Shown here: positions 33,348-45,002 of the stretch, piece by piece
Position numbering within the stretch: position 1 is the stretch's first letter
Layout of the letters: each line of letters opens with the position of its first letter
Assembly: GCA_003427395.1 (NCBI GenBank)
Contig: BFEA01000102.1
Coordinates: 2,822,389 to 2,886,388 of the forward strand
Length of the DNA: 64,000 nucleotides
Reading direction: 5' to 3'
Source of the DNA: Chara braunii
Taxonomy: Eukaryota; Streptophyta; Charophyceae; Charales; Characeae
Made by a program: the position numbers and the translations under genes
Notes under the pieces: generated by a model
What the model saw: only the letters and a program-made list of their open reading frames with translations
What the model was told of the DNA's origin: nothing
Database searches by the model: none

Positions 33348-33848
33348 CTACTGAGAATATTCTTCTTGGGCTCTCTCCACTTTCCATGCAAACTTTATCA
33401 TGGCATACCAACTGTCATTCGATAGGTTGATATCAGGTAAGGGAGGAGCTGGGAGTCTATCAAAGACAGTAAATCGAGTTGATCCAGTGAAACATCTGTT
33501 TTCTCTCTCAAGCCTCTCTTTCTCTTTCAGTACGACTTCTTCAGCAATTCTCCAGCATCTTCTATACACAGCATCAACACTTCTTTATTTTGGGACATAG
33601 ATTCTCACATCATACACATCCTGATCCGTGAAATAAAATGTCAGTACATATAACCGTTCCTGCTCCCATCCACTCTCAACCATCTCATATCTGACAATCT
33701 CATAAGGGAACACGTCTTTCTTACTTAGAGTATTCAGTGACTTTAGGAGATACTCAACTTTCTCTTTACTTGGGCTTAAACCTTTGCCAAACTTCAGCCT
33801 TCTCTGTTTGATTTCCTCTGCTGAAATCTCTTTAGTTCTCATGACCAC
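33348..33848 (-). pseudogene. pre-gag module C2 (related to LTR ORF-C)
   Basis: KKDVFPYEIVRYEMVESGWE, LYVLTFYFTDQDVYDVRIYV, a stop after VPK, then a helix with EEVVLKEKERLERENR, FDRLPAPPLPDI and SNDSWYAMIKFAWKVERA. ORF-C of the solo LTR has the same order: KEAFRYQYASAVGF, LLIFVVQTTFVEGIVHDLRP, ERQRE-type helix, DYPKPPVP, TDGTSWLDMIGLAKRY. Confidence 0.5.
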
Positions 33849-33849
33849 C

Positions 33850-34245
33850 GTTTCTTTTATCCCTCGTCAATACCATATTGATAATTGACAACTAGTCACT
33901 CCCATCACAATAACTGTTAGGTATGGGAGGGATCGGAACAGTCTCATATGTCACTGACATTAAACCCCATTCCACTTTCTTCTTCTGCTTAATTAAATCT
34001 GACTTCTCACCATAAAGAGACTGGATTGCAATTTCTCATAGTCAGTTGAAGGTCTCACCATCGTTACAGTCTCTCTTCTTGANATAGGGACGGATATCAT
34101 AAATATCTTCCTCCAAGAAGCGGGTTAGCACCACGCTGATGGCCGAATTGCCAGAACGGTAGACCCAACAATGTTCATACTGATAAGGGAATATTCCTTT
34201 TGTAGTCACTNTCGAGAGTTCTCTCAATNCATCTGAAGTTAGCAT
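33850..34245 (-). pseudogene. pre-gag module C1 (related to LTR ORF-C)
   Basis: First module after the PBS: LRELS, TTKGIFPYQYEHCWVYRSGN, ISVVLTRFLEEDIYDIRPY and KK. After a frame break it continues with KKKVEWG and ETVPIPPIPNSYCDGSD followed by TAG where C-type modules have Trp. Blocks align with ORF-C (KEAF.YQY, HDLRPYLKK, YPKPPVP, DGTSW). Confidence 0.5.
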
Positions 34246-34570
34246 TCTTGATGAAATCCCCGANCTCTTNATTTTTTCTTTCCTTTCTCAGTGTTCAAAG
34301 GACATCATAGGCTCATGAGGCATACCTGAATTCAANTCTNATTCTCTCTGCCAATAATATCAATCTCCTTCTCCGGTCCAGCGTGGTACCTCNCACAAGG
34401 AAGGAATAAGACTCAGTTAGCAGNCGTGANTCTCAAGAAAATCGAGACTCAATGGAGATAATAAAATAAATATGAAGTCTGTAATATTGTCAACANTTCT
34501 CACGTCCTAATCAAAAGCTCAAAACTACTTGCTNACCCAGGCTCNTTTCGGACACGAAAATTTTTCACGT

Positions 34571-34587
34571 CCCCGACAACGGCGCCA
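34571..34587 (-). other. primer-binding site, tRNA-Asp type
   Basis: Plus strand CCCCGACAACGGCGCCA, four bases from the LTR edge (34592). It equals the 3' end of plant tRNA-Asp(GUC) (CCCCGGCAACGGCGCCA) except for one base. The minus strand therefore reads TGGCGCCGTTGTCGGGG as a PBS. tRNA-Asp priming is known in plant Tat/Athila-type elements. Confidence 0.8.
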
Positions 34588-35079
34588 TTTTTGTCGCACT
34601 TTTTCCAGTCGGGACACTTTAGGCGATCGAAAAGCCAACAGACTGTCACGCAGGATTTTAGCTGAAGTTGCACTAGGTAAAATAAATTAAATAATGCAAA
34701 TCTCTTCCTGTTGTGTGCGTTCGGCTTCGAGCGAGACCCTTCAATTGCGGTCTTCGACTGTCCTTGGTCTTAGGAACCTTTAATTTTGATTCGGAACAAC
34801 AGAGAATCAAACAAATAATAACCATAAAATTATGGAGTGCTATGCGTGCATCAATTATGTCAATCTGATTTAAGAACTGTGACAGAANCATTCACGATTG
34901 CAATCATCANGCAAGGACAATGCAAGAAGCAGGACTGTCTGACTCGAACAATAACAGNAGCANATGACTAAGGGAAGAATGAGAACTGATAATAGTCTTA
35001 GGGAGTACATATGGAAGAGAGCATGACCAGCACCAATCAAGAGTCCTCACTCAACCCTCTGAACTTCACTCTCCATCTG

Positions 35080-35722
35080 TCACTTTGNTGCCTNTCGTCT
35101 GGGCTTCTTGCCATGTCTCTGAGGTTGTGGNTTCTGAATGTAAAGNNACCTGAAGNCCACTTGTTCCAAATACTTCCAGCCAAGTCCCATGATACGGAAG
35201 TCAAGCATGGCACAAAATTCCTCCCCTAGTGTGGGGAGATAGGGCTGAGAGAAAACGCCCCTCTTNNGATGTGGGGACTCGGAGGGTTCTGTCACCGCCC
35301 ATAGTCAATCTCTACTGGCGATATGTATCTCTTAGCGAAGTCCACCAGTCCACCCCNGTAAGAGCCGTCTGTAAGGTAGTATGGGACCGGTGGTTTGGGA
35401 TAGTCAGTGAAAAACTTAGGGCCGAAGCTATAGACTATCTTTGTGCTCCCCTGGATCCTCTCAGCTTTCCATTGCACGAACCCAGCTGCTGCGGCCCACA
35501 CTCCATCAAAATGAGGGTGTGTCTCATTCCGCTTTTTCATAAAGATCCGCAGGTCGATGATTGTGCCGTCAGCGAACTTAGTGAGGACGACGAAGATAAG
35601 CAGATCTTCTCGCTTAAATCCGTCAATTCTGACATACTTGTAGGGAAACTCTCTTTGGCTGCTATCAGATTAAGGTTGTCGAGGACCGACTGGTCCAATG
35701 TAATGGGATTGATCTCTCTCAT
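35080..35722 (-). pseudogene. LTR-encoded ORF-C, LTR2 copy (frameshifted)
   Basis: Three overlapping frames together cover the protein seen intact at 53815-54459: SVLDNLNLIAAKESFP, then after a one-base shift LLIFVV and DLRIFMKKR, then SFGPKFFTDYPKPPVPYYLT, LVDFAKRYISPVEID, TEPSESPH, KRGVFSQPYLPTLGEEFCAM and LGWKYLEQ. The frame breaks lie near 35665, 35540 and 35295. This is the C-type module nearest the LTR edge. Confidence 0.6.
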
Positions 35723-36613
35723 GAGCTCAATTGAACTGATATTTTCTGACAGAAAGAAAAGAAGCTGGTTTTTAACTGATGAGTGTATGAGTNAAAGTTA
35801 CTTGGTAGGATAGAGTCTTACGCAAACCAAACTGAATGTCTGGTTGGGAAGTTGCTTAATGACTGGTTGAACACTGATTGAAAGTTGATCGTGTGCTGCT
35901 TGATTACTGTTGAATACTGATTGAAAGTTGATCGTGTGTTGCTTGATTATTGTTGAATATTGATTGAAAGTTGACTGTACGCTGCTTGATTACTGTTGTC
36001 AGCACCGAGTCCTTCTCACTAGTAATTGCGTTGAGTATTGATCCCAGGCAACAACACTGGAGTACATTTCATTGCTGAGCACTACTCACTGATAACAGCG
36101 CTGAGTACTGTCCACTGTCGAGCACTGCTCACTGACAACAGCGCTGAGTACTGTTCACTGCTGAGCACTGCTTACTGATAACAGCGTCGAACACTGAAGC
36201 AGTCTGTTACTTACTAATTGGATTCACTGGCGAAGTCCTCAAGGAAAAGATTTTGAGCACTCTCAAAACTCTCTTTGACTTCTCCCATGCCTGTTCGACC
36301 ATCTCAGAGAACGGGTAGGTGTTGTGCAGTCTTTTGTCTAGTTCATAAATATAGAGGGTGCTGTGTAATTTTGAGTGTTGACTGGGTGCTAATTGAGCAT
36401 TGTCTAACTGTTGATTATGAATTTGATTAAATGCCAGCCAAAAACTGATGATCTGGGCCCGGTCACTTGACACCCATGACATTAACCAAACCACAGTTTA
36501 TTGATGAATGCTTGGTAATATGAAACCTTCTGTAGGATTTCAGATTGTTGGGGGTCGTTCGCTGCTTGGAAAAACAAGTGTAACTCCAAGGTAGGGTCAG
36601 GTCGTTTTAGCGC

Positions 36614-36958
36614 TCACTTGAGCTTCTTTCTGGCCNCCTCCACAGTTTCCATCGAAGATCCAGTACTATGTAACTTGNCNNTATGATCATAGAAATTAAA
36701 TACATACTCAATAAATTTCTTCTCACCAGCCGTCTGAACCGCATGCTCTCTTTGGGTTAACTGNTGCAACTTCATATCCAAGCACGCCCCTTCTTCCCAT
36801 CCTTCACTCTTATCTGTGTTTGATTCACCGTTCACCACCAAAATCTCGCCCCCTTTTATGTCTCCCAACAACAAAACTCCAGCGTTGAAAAGAAAAATTA
36901 ATTGCACTTGACCTTGATGAGTTTTGTAATCAGGAAAGACAACGGTTCCCAGACTCAA
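36614..36958 (-). CDS. LTR-encoded ORF-B, LTR2 copy
   Basis: Open frame of 114 codons; its first codon is TTG and the ATG used in LTR1 is ATA here. The conserved part runs from GGEILVVNGES through GWEEGACLD and KFIEYVFNFYD to HSTGSSMETVE. Upstream residues (TVVFPDYKTHQGQVQLIFLF) may belong to an exon. Three ambiguous codons. Function unknown; see the LTR1 and solo LTR copies. Confidence 0.5.
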   Translation of the reverse strand: MSLGTVVFPDYKTHQGQVQLIFLFNAGVLLLGDIKGGEILVVNGESNTDKSEGWEEGACLDMKLXQLTQREHAVQTAGEKKFIEYVFNFYDHXXKLHSTGSSMETVEXARKKLK

Positions 36959-39036
36959 GTCATTTATAATTAGTTCACTCCAACTGTTGAGGGTCGTCCA
37001 ACTCCTGCCCCAAACAACAAAAAGAGTGGGTCACGGTGGCTAGCCGTGATCAGAACCTGCAATTACCATCTGCGCTGAATCATGGCTTTCTAACCATAAC
37101 ACCGACCAGTGGCAGGTCTACATGCGACGAGATATTCCCCTTACAAAATAAGTCAAAAGGAATCGCCAAAACAATCTTCCAACACAACAGACAGACCTTG
37201 CCAGGGTAGCCAATCAGACACTGCTTATAACAAGAGCCTCTCGAGGAAATTATATAATCCGAGCAAGAAAGGAAATCTCATACGAGTAGTACTCGACAAG
37301 CCTATAATGGGAAATTTTATCAGAAAGGGGGCGGGGGTAGCTGTCAGTGGATTCAGTGCTGCTTTTGTAGGGTCTATACCGAGTTCACAGAATCCGCACC
37401 AAAGTTCGCTAATCTGAGTTCATCAGCTGTGTCTGAACTCAAACATTACAGAGTCTAAAACTGATCTCGTAATTGACTATGNCGAGTATTATCCGAATTT
37501 AGTAATAGCCTTGGCTCANAANGTCTATCTGTCAGCCTGATAGAGGTTGTCTTTTACCGAGCAGCGATTGAGCNCATGAGGGTCTGATTCTGCATGGCCA
37601 GAAAACGAGTCCACATCCACAGGACTTTGCGACNTGTCTGTCGAGTCAGCACTTGGTCACTTACTGACTGAACTACCTACTGCGTAACACTTGAGTTCAC
37701 CAAATCCAAGCGTAATTAAATTGAGACCGCGCTGAGTCCTCCAATTCTACANCGAATTGCCTGAGTCCTTACTGAATTGTCTGAGTCTAGTTTGAATGGT
37801 TTGAGTCCGATCCAAANGTTTGAGTCNGATCTGAATGTCTGAGTCTGCCCAGATTGGCCAATCATTGATCAGACCGCATCCGNTTAATTGAATCCACGNA
37901 ACTAGGCTTAGGTCCGAAGACCTCATTCGTGAAGCTCATTCTGCAGGAAGTTAGCCAACTACTCTCTGAGCCGACTGCTCGCTAGTTCTGCATCTCACTG
38001 AGCTAGACAAGTTTGTACTCAGTTGTCTGTCAGTTGCGTGCGACACGGCAAGGACAGTCTACTGATTTGCAGTGCGAGACTCACTTACTCGTTCACACAC
38101 AACGAAGCGNCACAATTGATTAGAAAATGCACCGCTCACTTCTTGACAGCAAAACCATTTGTACCCATNTCATAGTATAACACCAGATTTCTCCCCGCCT
38201 GATTCATTATATTTAGCAGGAGAAAATGNCAGGGATCAACTAATTACCACTCGAGTCAGAAGGCTGTAGCATACATTCTTGCTTCAAAAACCCTGAGAAA
38301 ATAACTGAGGTTTTCTGCTGCTCCTTCTTATCACGTGACCCGTGTCAGGTGGACAGCATGGCTGACCCGAGTAAGGACTGGGAGTAACTCAGTCTCCATC
38401 CAGGANNAATTTAACTAACAAATGGATNATCATTTTTAGGACCTGTCGTTTTCTGCTCATTGGACCATAAAATCGGGTTATTTCGCTCTGTCTTACGTTT
38501 TACAGGCATCACACTTCCAAGGCTGGCGCGCATNATCAGAGTTAGCACATTNGCAACCGATGCTTCTCTGGTCCGCTTGCTAACTTTTGCGAACTGGTAT
38601 TGTCCCACTCTTTTAACGGAAGANACGTAGGTACCAATCAGAGGGAAATGACGNCTATTCACCCTCGCTCGTACTTAGAGGAAATAAATTAAAACCAATC
38701 GAGCCATAAGTGATTTCGTCATCTTAAAATTACATTGTGAACGCAATGCAGCACTTAGCCTCGTCAAGCGACCAATGAGTTACCAGGTGCGAGACCAACC
38801 CAACAACTTTAGATAAATCGTCAAAAGCAACTCCCTNAATCTTGCAGGACATTAAGTTGATTATGNGTATACAGGGTTTCCACTTTGATNNGGGAAACAC
38901 AAATTATTGTCACCAACGAAACTAATCATTTATCGGCGTGAATAATCNCCNTTTTTATCAGATCTCTCTGTAATACATTTCAACGGTCAATTCCCCGCAC
39001 ACCGTAAAATCCTTTATGGCTTATCCTGCTCAACTC

Positions 39037-39067
<31 letters not shown>

Positions 39068-40338
39068 CGAATATCCCGTCTCGTTAGCACCAATCGGACA
39101 AGCCAATCAACCTCACCTTCTTTACAAGTGTTTCGTCTGGGTTGATCTTAACGAGAACTAGGCAAGCCCAGAGAAGCTGACGTCACTCGCCTAGCTCATC
39201 GCAAGGCATCCTCCGAGATGGCTATCCCCAAAGAGAACCTTAACTTTATTGTTGATAAAAGTCATGCACAGTGCTCGAAAGGGGCCAATAGCAAACGTTT
39301 GATCATCTTCTACCGCAACGATAACAGTCCATACATTTGTGGTCTCGACGACTAACTCAATATGACATGTGACCTCCTTTGGCATAAGTCACCTCCGCGC
39401 CCGTCTCTCGTCGTCAATTAAAGCGTCCAAAATACTTATATTAATGCAAATAGGAGTAGTCTTTAATTATAATAAGTGAGAGCAAGCGCTGACCTTAGTC
39501 AGCAATTGGTGGTTTCTTTGCGATGATCCAACCTTCATTCAGCCCTCATCTCTGCCTAAACATCCATCTACCTCCTATTAACCGTTGCCACCGCTTATTA
39601 CAATACTCCCTCTTCCCTTAGCCTGAACACTAGCCCCGGTTATCTAATAGGGTCGTTCTAGCCTTGTATCGAGTCAGCGTTTCCGAAGTAAAAGAGAGGT
39701 CCAGGCAACTGGGGGAAAGAAACACGGCATTGATCACCAGTTCACACGACCCTCAATTCAAGACGAGGCTTACCAGCGTTCCGACTCAGCAGAGTGCACC
39801 CCTCAAAGTCAAGAAACACACTAGTCATTCCCGCCTCCGCAGAGAAAGCCTAACTAAACATTAAAGCTGACCATTGCGGATATTTGAGGCGGACAGCAGA
39901 GCCTAGTCGACAAGTAGAGATCCCGTTCACTTATACAGCCAAACTGACGCCTCACTATCGCACCCTTCTTCATACACCCCACTGACTAGATAAGCCAGAG
40001 TAAAGTCGCCAACAATCCCCCGTGCAGGGTCCCTCCGACTTCGGCATATGTCGCANANGGGTACATAGCCNTGCTCGACCTCACTCTCTCTCTTTTGACT
40101 GTTGCGTGNGTCTTTCTCGATGTCAGCATNGCTTCTCCGTCTNGCCCTTACTTGTCCATTANCCCTCCACACGCACAAGCAACATCCGGCTTTGTCACAT
40201 CGTCACACACGAGTCTCACACGGTGAGTATGCTAAAACCTCTCGCCNTTGNCTGCTCGTTAAAGAGGATCGCGACAACGATCCCTCACTCTGGTTCTCTC
40301 GCATGTCCACCCTGTCTTGTCNCANACTGAAGTCAAGT

Positions 40339-40463
40339 TGACGTCAGCATTCCAAGCACGCATGCGGCACTTGCCTCACCCAAAGGTCTGGTGCCTCTCT
40401 CGTACTNACAGTCTCTAAGAGAACAGAGTCCTCGCTACTCCAAACCAGGTAATGTTGACGTCA
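40339..40463. promoter_or_regulatory. pair of TGACGTCA palindromes in LTR2
   Basis: TGACGTCA at 40339-40346 and 40456-40463, both within GTTGACGTCA. They are CRE/bZIP-like by sequence. A pair also occurs in the solo LTR (58797, 58865) and one intact site in LTR1. Confidence 0.35.
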
Positions 40464-40921
40464 ACTCTTTGGACACGCTCCCTGCGCGCGCTCTCCACAC
40501 AGCCTAGCCCCTATCTCGTANCCACAGTCAATCATGCCCCTGCTGCTCCCTCGTAGCAAGCGTACCCTCTCACAGTCACACTCGACCTCTAGACGGCGTA
40601 GCCGCGCTTCATCAGCACGGAACTCGTACAAGTGGTGAGGCTGACTGTCCCAGGCCCGGGGCGGTCGGAAAGATGCGCGCTCGATCTCACTGCAGCCCAG
40701 TCTCTACCTGCCCGTACCAGCTTCGCCACACTGTCTCTCTACTCGCCCACTCATGTTGACTTCTGCGAGTGTCCCTCCTTTCGTCCCTGCCACTGTGATT
40801 ATCCGCGCTCCTTTCCTCTGCCTCCCGTTCTCTCTGTCTCGCGTCCTCTAGGCCTCAACTATCTCGAGCTCGCCTCGAGTCCGCCCTCCACACCTTGAGC
40901 CAGCGGGTGGTTCTTGCGAAC

Positions 40922-41326
40922 NNNNNNNNNNNNNNNNNNNNNNNNNNNNNNNNNNNNNNNNNNNNNNNNNNNNNNNNNNNNNNNNNNNNNNNNNNNNNNN
41001 NNNNNNNNNNNNNNNNNNNNNNNNNNNNNNNNNNNNNNNNNNNNNNNNNNNNNNNNNNNNNNNNNNNNNNNNNNNNNNNNNNNNNNNNNNNNNNNNNNNN
41101 NNNNNNNNNNNNNNNNNNNNNNNNNNNNNNNNNNNNNNNNNNNNNNNNNNNNNNNNNNNNNNNNNNNNNNNNNNNNNNNNNNNNNNNNNNNNNNNNNNNN
41201 NNNNNNNNNNNNNNNNNNNNNNNNNNNNNNNNNNNNNNNNNNNNNNNNNNNNNNNNNNNNNNNNNNNNNNNNNNNNNNNNNNNNNNNNNNNNNNNNNNNN
41301 NNNNNNNNNNNNNNNNNNNNNNNNNN
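40922..41326. other. assembly gap inside LTR2
   Basis: 405 Ns. The matching stretch of LTR1 is only about 220 bp, so the gap length is an estimate or there is an insertion. Confidence 1.
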
Positions 41327-41503
41327 TAGCTTTGGGTTAGTCCGCATCCCCACCTCCTTAGCCCCTTCCACGTTAATTTTTAGTCTCACTTCGTCACCCC
41401 CATCGTAATTGAGCATCACAGTGATCCAAGGCCCTTCCCCAAACATAGGCTTCCAGCGAGCCTGATGGTACCAGTAGCCCGGTCTATAGTCGTGCAGTGC
41501 CAT
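41327..41503 (-). CDS. LTR-encoded ORF-A, LTR2 copy (cut by gap)
   Basis: The first 59 residues from ATG at 41503 are nearly identical to the LTR1 copy (MALHDYRPGYWYHQARW, GEGPWITVMLNY, INVEGAKEV). The rest lies in the N block. Confidence 0.6.
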
Positions 41504-41711
41504 AGCCAGGCCTTCCTCAGCAGACCCTGCACCAGCTCAGTCCTCCGTCCCAAGCAGTCAAGGCCAAACTGCTTAGCGTGCAAAACAGACGCACGCCGGC
41601 CATCCCCTGTTCACCCGCTAAGACCGCGTTGCCTTCTGCCTGCCATTAGCCAGTACTCAGCATAACACGATTACCCAAGACTTGCTAGCTAAACACCAGT
41701 CCCTTTTTCTT

Positions 41712-41719
41712 CTTATAAG
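41712..41719 (-). promoter_or_regulatory. TATA-like box of LTR2
   Basis: CTTATAAG, about 210 bp upstream of ORF-A. As this is the 5' LTR, it is the candidate promoter for the element's genomic transcript. Confidence 0.5.
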
Positions 41720-42177
41720 ATTTTAATCTGTCGTGACCCCTGAGCTCTAAACAGGGGATCAAACTAATAAAGCGCACTAATAAAAATAAAGAAAAATACT
41801 TTATTGGGAGGGGGGAAATTAGAACCAGTAGACAATAGTGAAACTCAGAGAAAGCGCGCCTTTCACTTCAAAAGCAGACCGTCGACCTACCCCTATCGGG
41901 TGCCCGTGTCCGATGGTAAGGAGGGGACTTATGACCCTCCATTCGGGGTGATAAGTTTCCTACCGATGAGGCCGCGGGTGGCCCCTCTTTTAGGGTCCTC
42001 CCACGCGACGCCCAGCCAGGCAGACTTAGCACAAATGATTTACGAGGAATCGTGCCACCCTAGGCCGTCAGGCAGTAATCGTCGCTCATAAAACGAAACG
42101 TCGGCCTCCCCTGCGATGTGACAGAACCCAATAAAGGAAATCCTCGCCTGAAAATCGGTAAGTTAATAATAATAATT

Positions 42178-42231
<54 letters not shown>

Positions 42232-42755
42232 GAAAAAGGAAACCCAATCAATGCAGTGGACAAACGTCGCTGGATTATTCCAAATTAAAGCAATGGTTTT
42301 GATTCTCATGCTGATCAGGCGTTCTGCCTTCTCTTTTTTTTTATTTTTTTTATTTTTTTATTTTTTTTATTTTCCTTTTACCCCTTTGCTCCGTTTTTCC
42401 TTTCCAACAGCAATCTGTTTTCGTGCACCTAAACCATAACCCTGTAGAGCTGCGCTAGGCGCGCAATAGAAAAGAAAGCGCCTATCCCTCTACCTCCGCG
42501 TCCCAGGGCGAACCCAACGGCTACCATGGCCAGAGGTCGGTTGTGCTCTGCTGTACAGCAGGGCGCTGAGCCTGCGTGGACCAATGGAAAGCCCTGTGGC
42601 GCACCTTCTGCCGAAGCAGGCACCAACAGGACCAGTCCACGTCAAGGTACGACCCGGGTACTGAAAATTGCAATTCAGGAACATACCTACAGACCGCGGA
42701 CACCAAGCAAAGACTTGGTACGGGGAGGAGGGCCCGGACACCGCGCCCTTCGACA

Positions 42756-42973
42756 ACGGGAACCTATCCTGTCGTAGGGGATTGCGGAATATATGGCTGG
42801 CGCATCCGGCTAGAGCGGCGAAGGGACAATGCGACCTCGTCCGCCTTGGCGGTTCGCGGGGTTATTTTGCGTCATTCCCGAGTTGTGTCTTGGTTTTGTT
42901 TAACTCCTGCGTGACATGGCCGGCAGGGCTCCTGCGCTTTGCAAAAAGGCAGGAGCCGATGCGCTCGACAACG
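42756..42973. mobile_element. family-A repeat, copy 2, right remainder
   Basis: It resumes the family-A match broken at 16053 (AACCTATCCTGTCGTAGGGG, CTGGCGCATCCGGCTAGAGC) and ends with hairpin GGCTCCTG(C)/GCAGGAGCC (42927-42957) and GATGCGCTCGACAACG. Compare 4918-5129, the uninterrupted copy. Confidence 0.75.
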
Positions 42974-44990
42974 TTATGGTCGTGTGGAGCGGGCCGTTGT
43001 TGTTGCGTTTTTGTTAGTAACGTTGGTGGCGCTTTTCGATTACGACGAAGATCTCCTACCGGTGCAGCTCGATATTATGCTCATGGTCCTCTCCTCTGCA
43101 ACTTAGATCTCCGAATCAACTTGTACCTAGTCGCAGTTGGCTGCTAGGTACATTTGTATGCTACGATCCTACAAAGAGAACGGGGCTAGATGGAGGTAAG
43201 AAGAGAGAGAGAGAGAGGAGGAGGGCAGACTTACAGGCACACCCACATCGTTTTTCCGAGGGCATGGTAACCAAGCGATCTCAAGGAAAGAAGCAGGTGG
43301 GGCCTGTTCACAACCAATCGAGTGAGCGGAAACGATGAGTTGTGTTGGATTGAGTGGCCGACTCGCACCTTGCTGCTGGAACTGGCCTCCGGAGGGGGAA
43401 CTCATTTGCAACTCAAGAAGTCAAACTTCACGGTGTCACGGGTTTCGAATAGGGCATCTCACATCCCGAAGTCTTTGACGTTTTTCTCGTATGTTTGTCG
43501 ACGTGTTGTGCATATGTGCCTTCTACCCGCTGCCTGGTTGATCCTTTGGGTAGTCGTATGTCTGTCTCAAAGGTTAAGCCATGCTCGTATGAGTGTGGGC
43601 ACGTTGTACTGTGAGACTGCGAATGACTCATTAAACCAGTTATCGTTTATTTGATGGTTTCCTTATCACTTGGATGACTGTGGTGATTCTATAGCTAAAT
43701 TTTTGCAGCATGTCCCGACATCTGAGAAGGGTGTATTTTTATTGGATAAAAGACTGATCCGGGCCTACCTCGAGTTGCCCGTATCCGACCGAAGTCATGA
43801 CCTGTTTTAGTGAAGGCAGAATACCAACAAAGAATGTGGGAGTGAGTGACTGACAAAGGAGTTTGAGGAAGGAAGTGACAAAAACGAGGAGGAGCTTTAT
43901 TACGTACCTGCTTGAAACTGTTAACGACAAGTGTTGGTGAGCGCTATGTGGCTCGAGCCGTGGAGACTGTATACAATGATCTGTTGTCATGATTTTGAGT
44001 TGCGCTAATATAATATCTTCATTTTTGAACTTCAATACGACTCTGCTGAACTCTTATATGAGCGCCATTGTTCGGGAAGTGTGGTAATCACACGTCGCTC
44101 GCAACTATCGAGTATGGGGGCATGTGTCGGATCGCAACAATAGTCTACATGGTCAATATATGCATACTGTTTATGCATGATACTGCGAATTGTTGCGCAG
44201 GGCACCGTGCATGGTTGTCTTATTTACGTTGCTGCAAGGCGTTGTGCATTGCAGAGCTTATTGTGCCTTATTGCTTGTATCGTGTTTGTGCTACTAAACT
44301 TTGCTACTGTGCACTACTTCTGAGTCGGGTTGTAGCACACCGCTTGTTGAGCACACTGTTGTCGGGTTTGCATTTCTACTTTGTTTTTATGAATAGAACA
44401 CGAGAGAGTGTATTCTATTCGGACACGACCTAGGTTGCGCAGCGACGGTTTGATCGGCGGGAAGCGGCACCGTAGTTTTCGGTGAAGTATTTAAGTGACA
44501 AACTTGAAAGAGATCACTATTGCGATTTGGAGGACCGTCAGGAGGTCGCCACTCTACGTCCTGGTCGAGGTTTGACCAATTCACAACGTTTTTGGCTACC
44601 ATTGCGGAACCCTTAGGCACAAAACCTTCTCATGCGAGTCTGAGAGCACCCTCCTTGTATCTGAGTGACTAAATATCTCTCCTTTTGTCTTTCTTACTCT
44701 CAGTCTAGTCTATTTGGTTTAGAGAGCAAGGCGGTAAGCGGGATTGGAAACCCGTAATCTGCGCCAAGACCTCTGTGGGAGTTCGGCCCACCGATTGCGG
44801 GAGCTCCGTCGGAGCCTAGGTGAGGTCTTGGAGGTAAAGAATTGTCAAGTATACCTCCTTTGCCTCGAGTCTGACCCCACTATGCCTCTACCACTACATC
44901 TCTTCAGTTTTGTTTTTGTTTTGACTGAAATCAGACTAAGGGGTGAACCCGAAGAAGGTGGGAGGAAGGTAGTATTGTATGCATGTGATT
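42974..44990. other. no gene supported
   Basis: Mixed sequence with short ORFs on both strands (for example 43322-43654 and 44068-44433, plus strand). None shows a recognisable domain, and the longer one has unusual Cys/Leu-rich composition. Confidence 0.5.
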
Positions 44991-45002
44991 GGGTCAATCA
45001 AA

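Larger units (their letters stand above)
16054..42755 (-). mobile_element. giant Ty3/gypsy LTR retrotransposon (about 26.7 kb)
   Basis: Two long direct repeats (16054-23639 and 34592-42755) begin TGTC and end GACA, the usual TG...CA termini. A PBS lies four bases inside the right LTR and a G-rich PPT candidate next to the left LTR, so the element is transcribed on the minus strand. The order is LTR, PBS, repeated extra modules, gag, PR, RT, RNase H, IN, spacer, PPT, LTR; IN after RNase H is the Ty3/gypsy order. Extra ORFs before gag and a long spacer after IN recall the plant Tat/Ogre lineage, but the LTRs are unusually long. Many stops, frameshifts and N bases occur, so this copy is probably non-autonomous. 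The flanks (TGCGG left, ACGGG right) are at best a degraded target duplication. Confidence 0.85.
34592..42755 (-). repeat. 5' LTR (LTR2) of the giant element
   Basis: About 8.2 kb, including 405 Ns. It begins TGTCGCAC at 34592 and ends TTCGACA at 42755. It retains the segment lost from LTR1 and so carries ORF-C, ORF-B and ORF-A. It contains an (AT)n run (39041-39066) and an (AAT)n run (about 42178-42230). Dispersed single Ns are common here, whereas most of LTR1 has none. Confidence 0.85.

Noticed and set aside
35229-35813. 194-codon plus-strand ORF in LTR2
   Set aside because: It is antisense to ORF-C, whose protein blocks are conserved in the solo LTR and internal modules.
44068-44433. 121-codon Cys/Leu-rich plus-strand ORF
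   Set aside because: No recognisable domain, no homologue in the window and no clear promoter.
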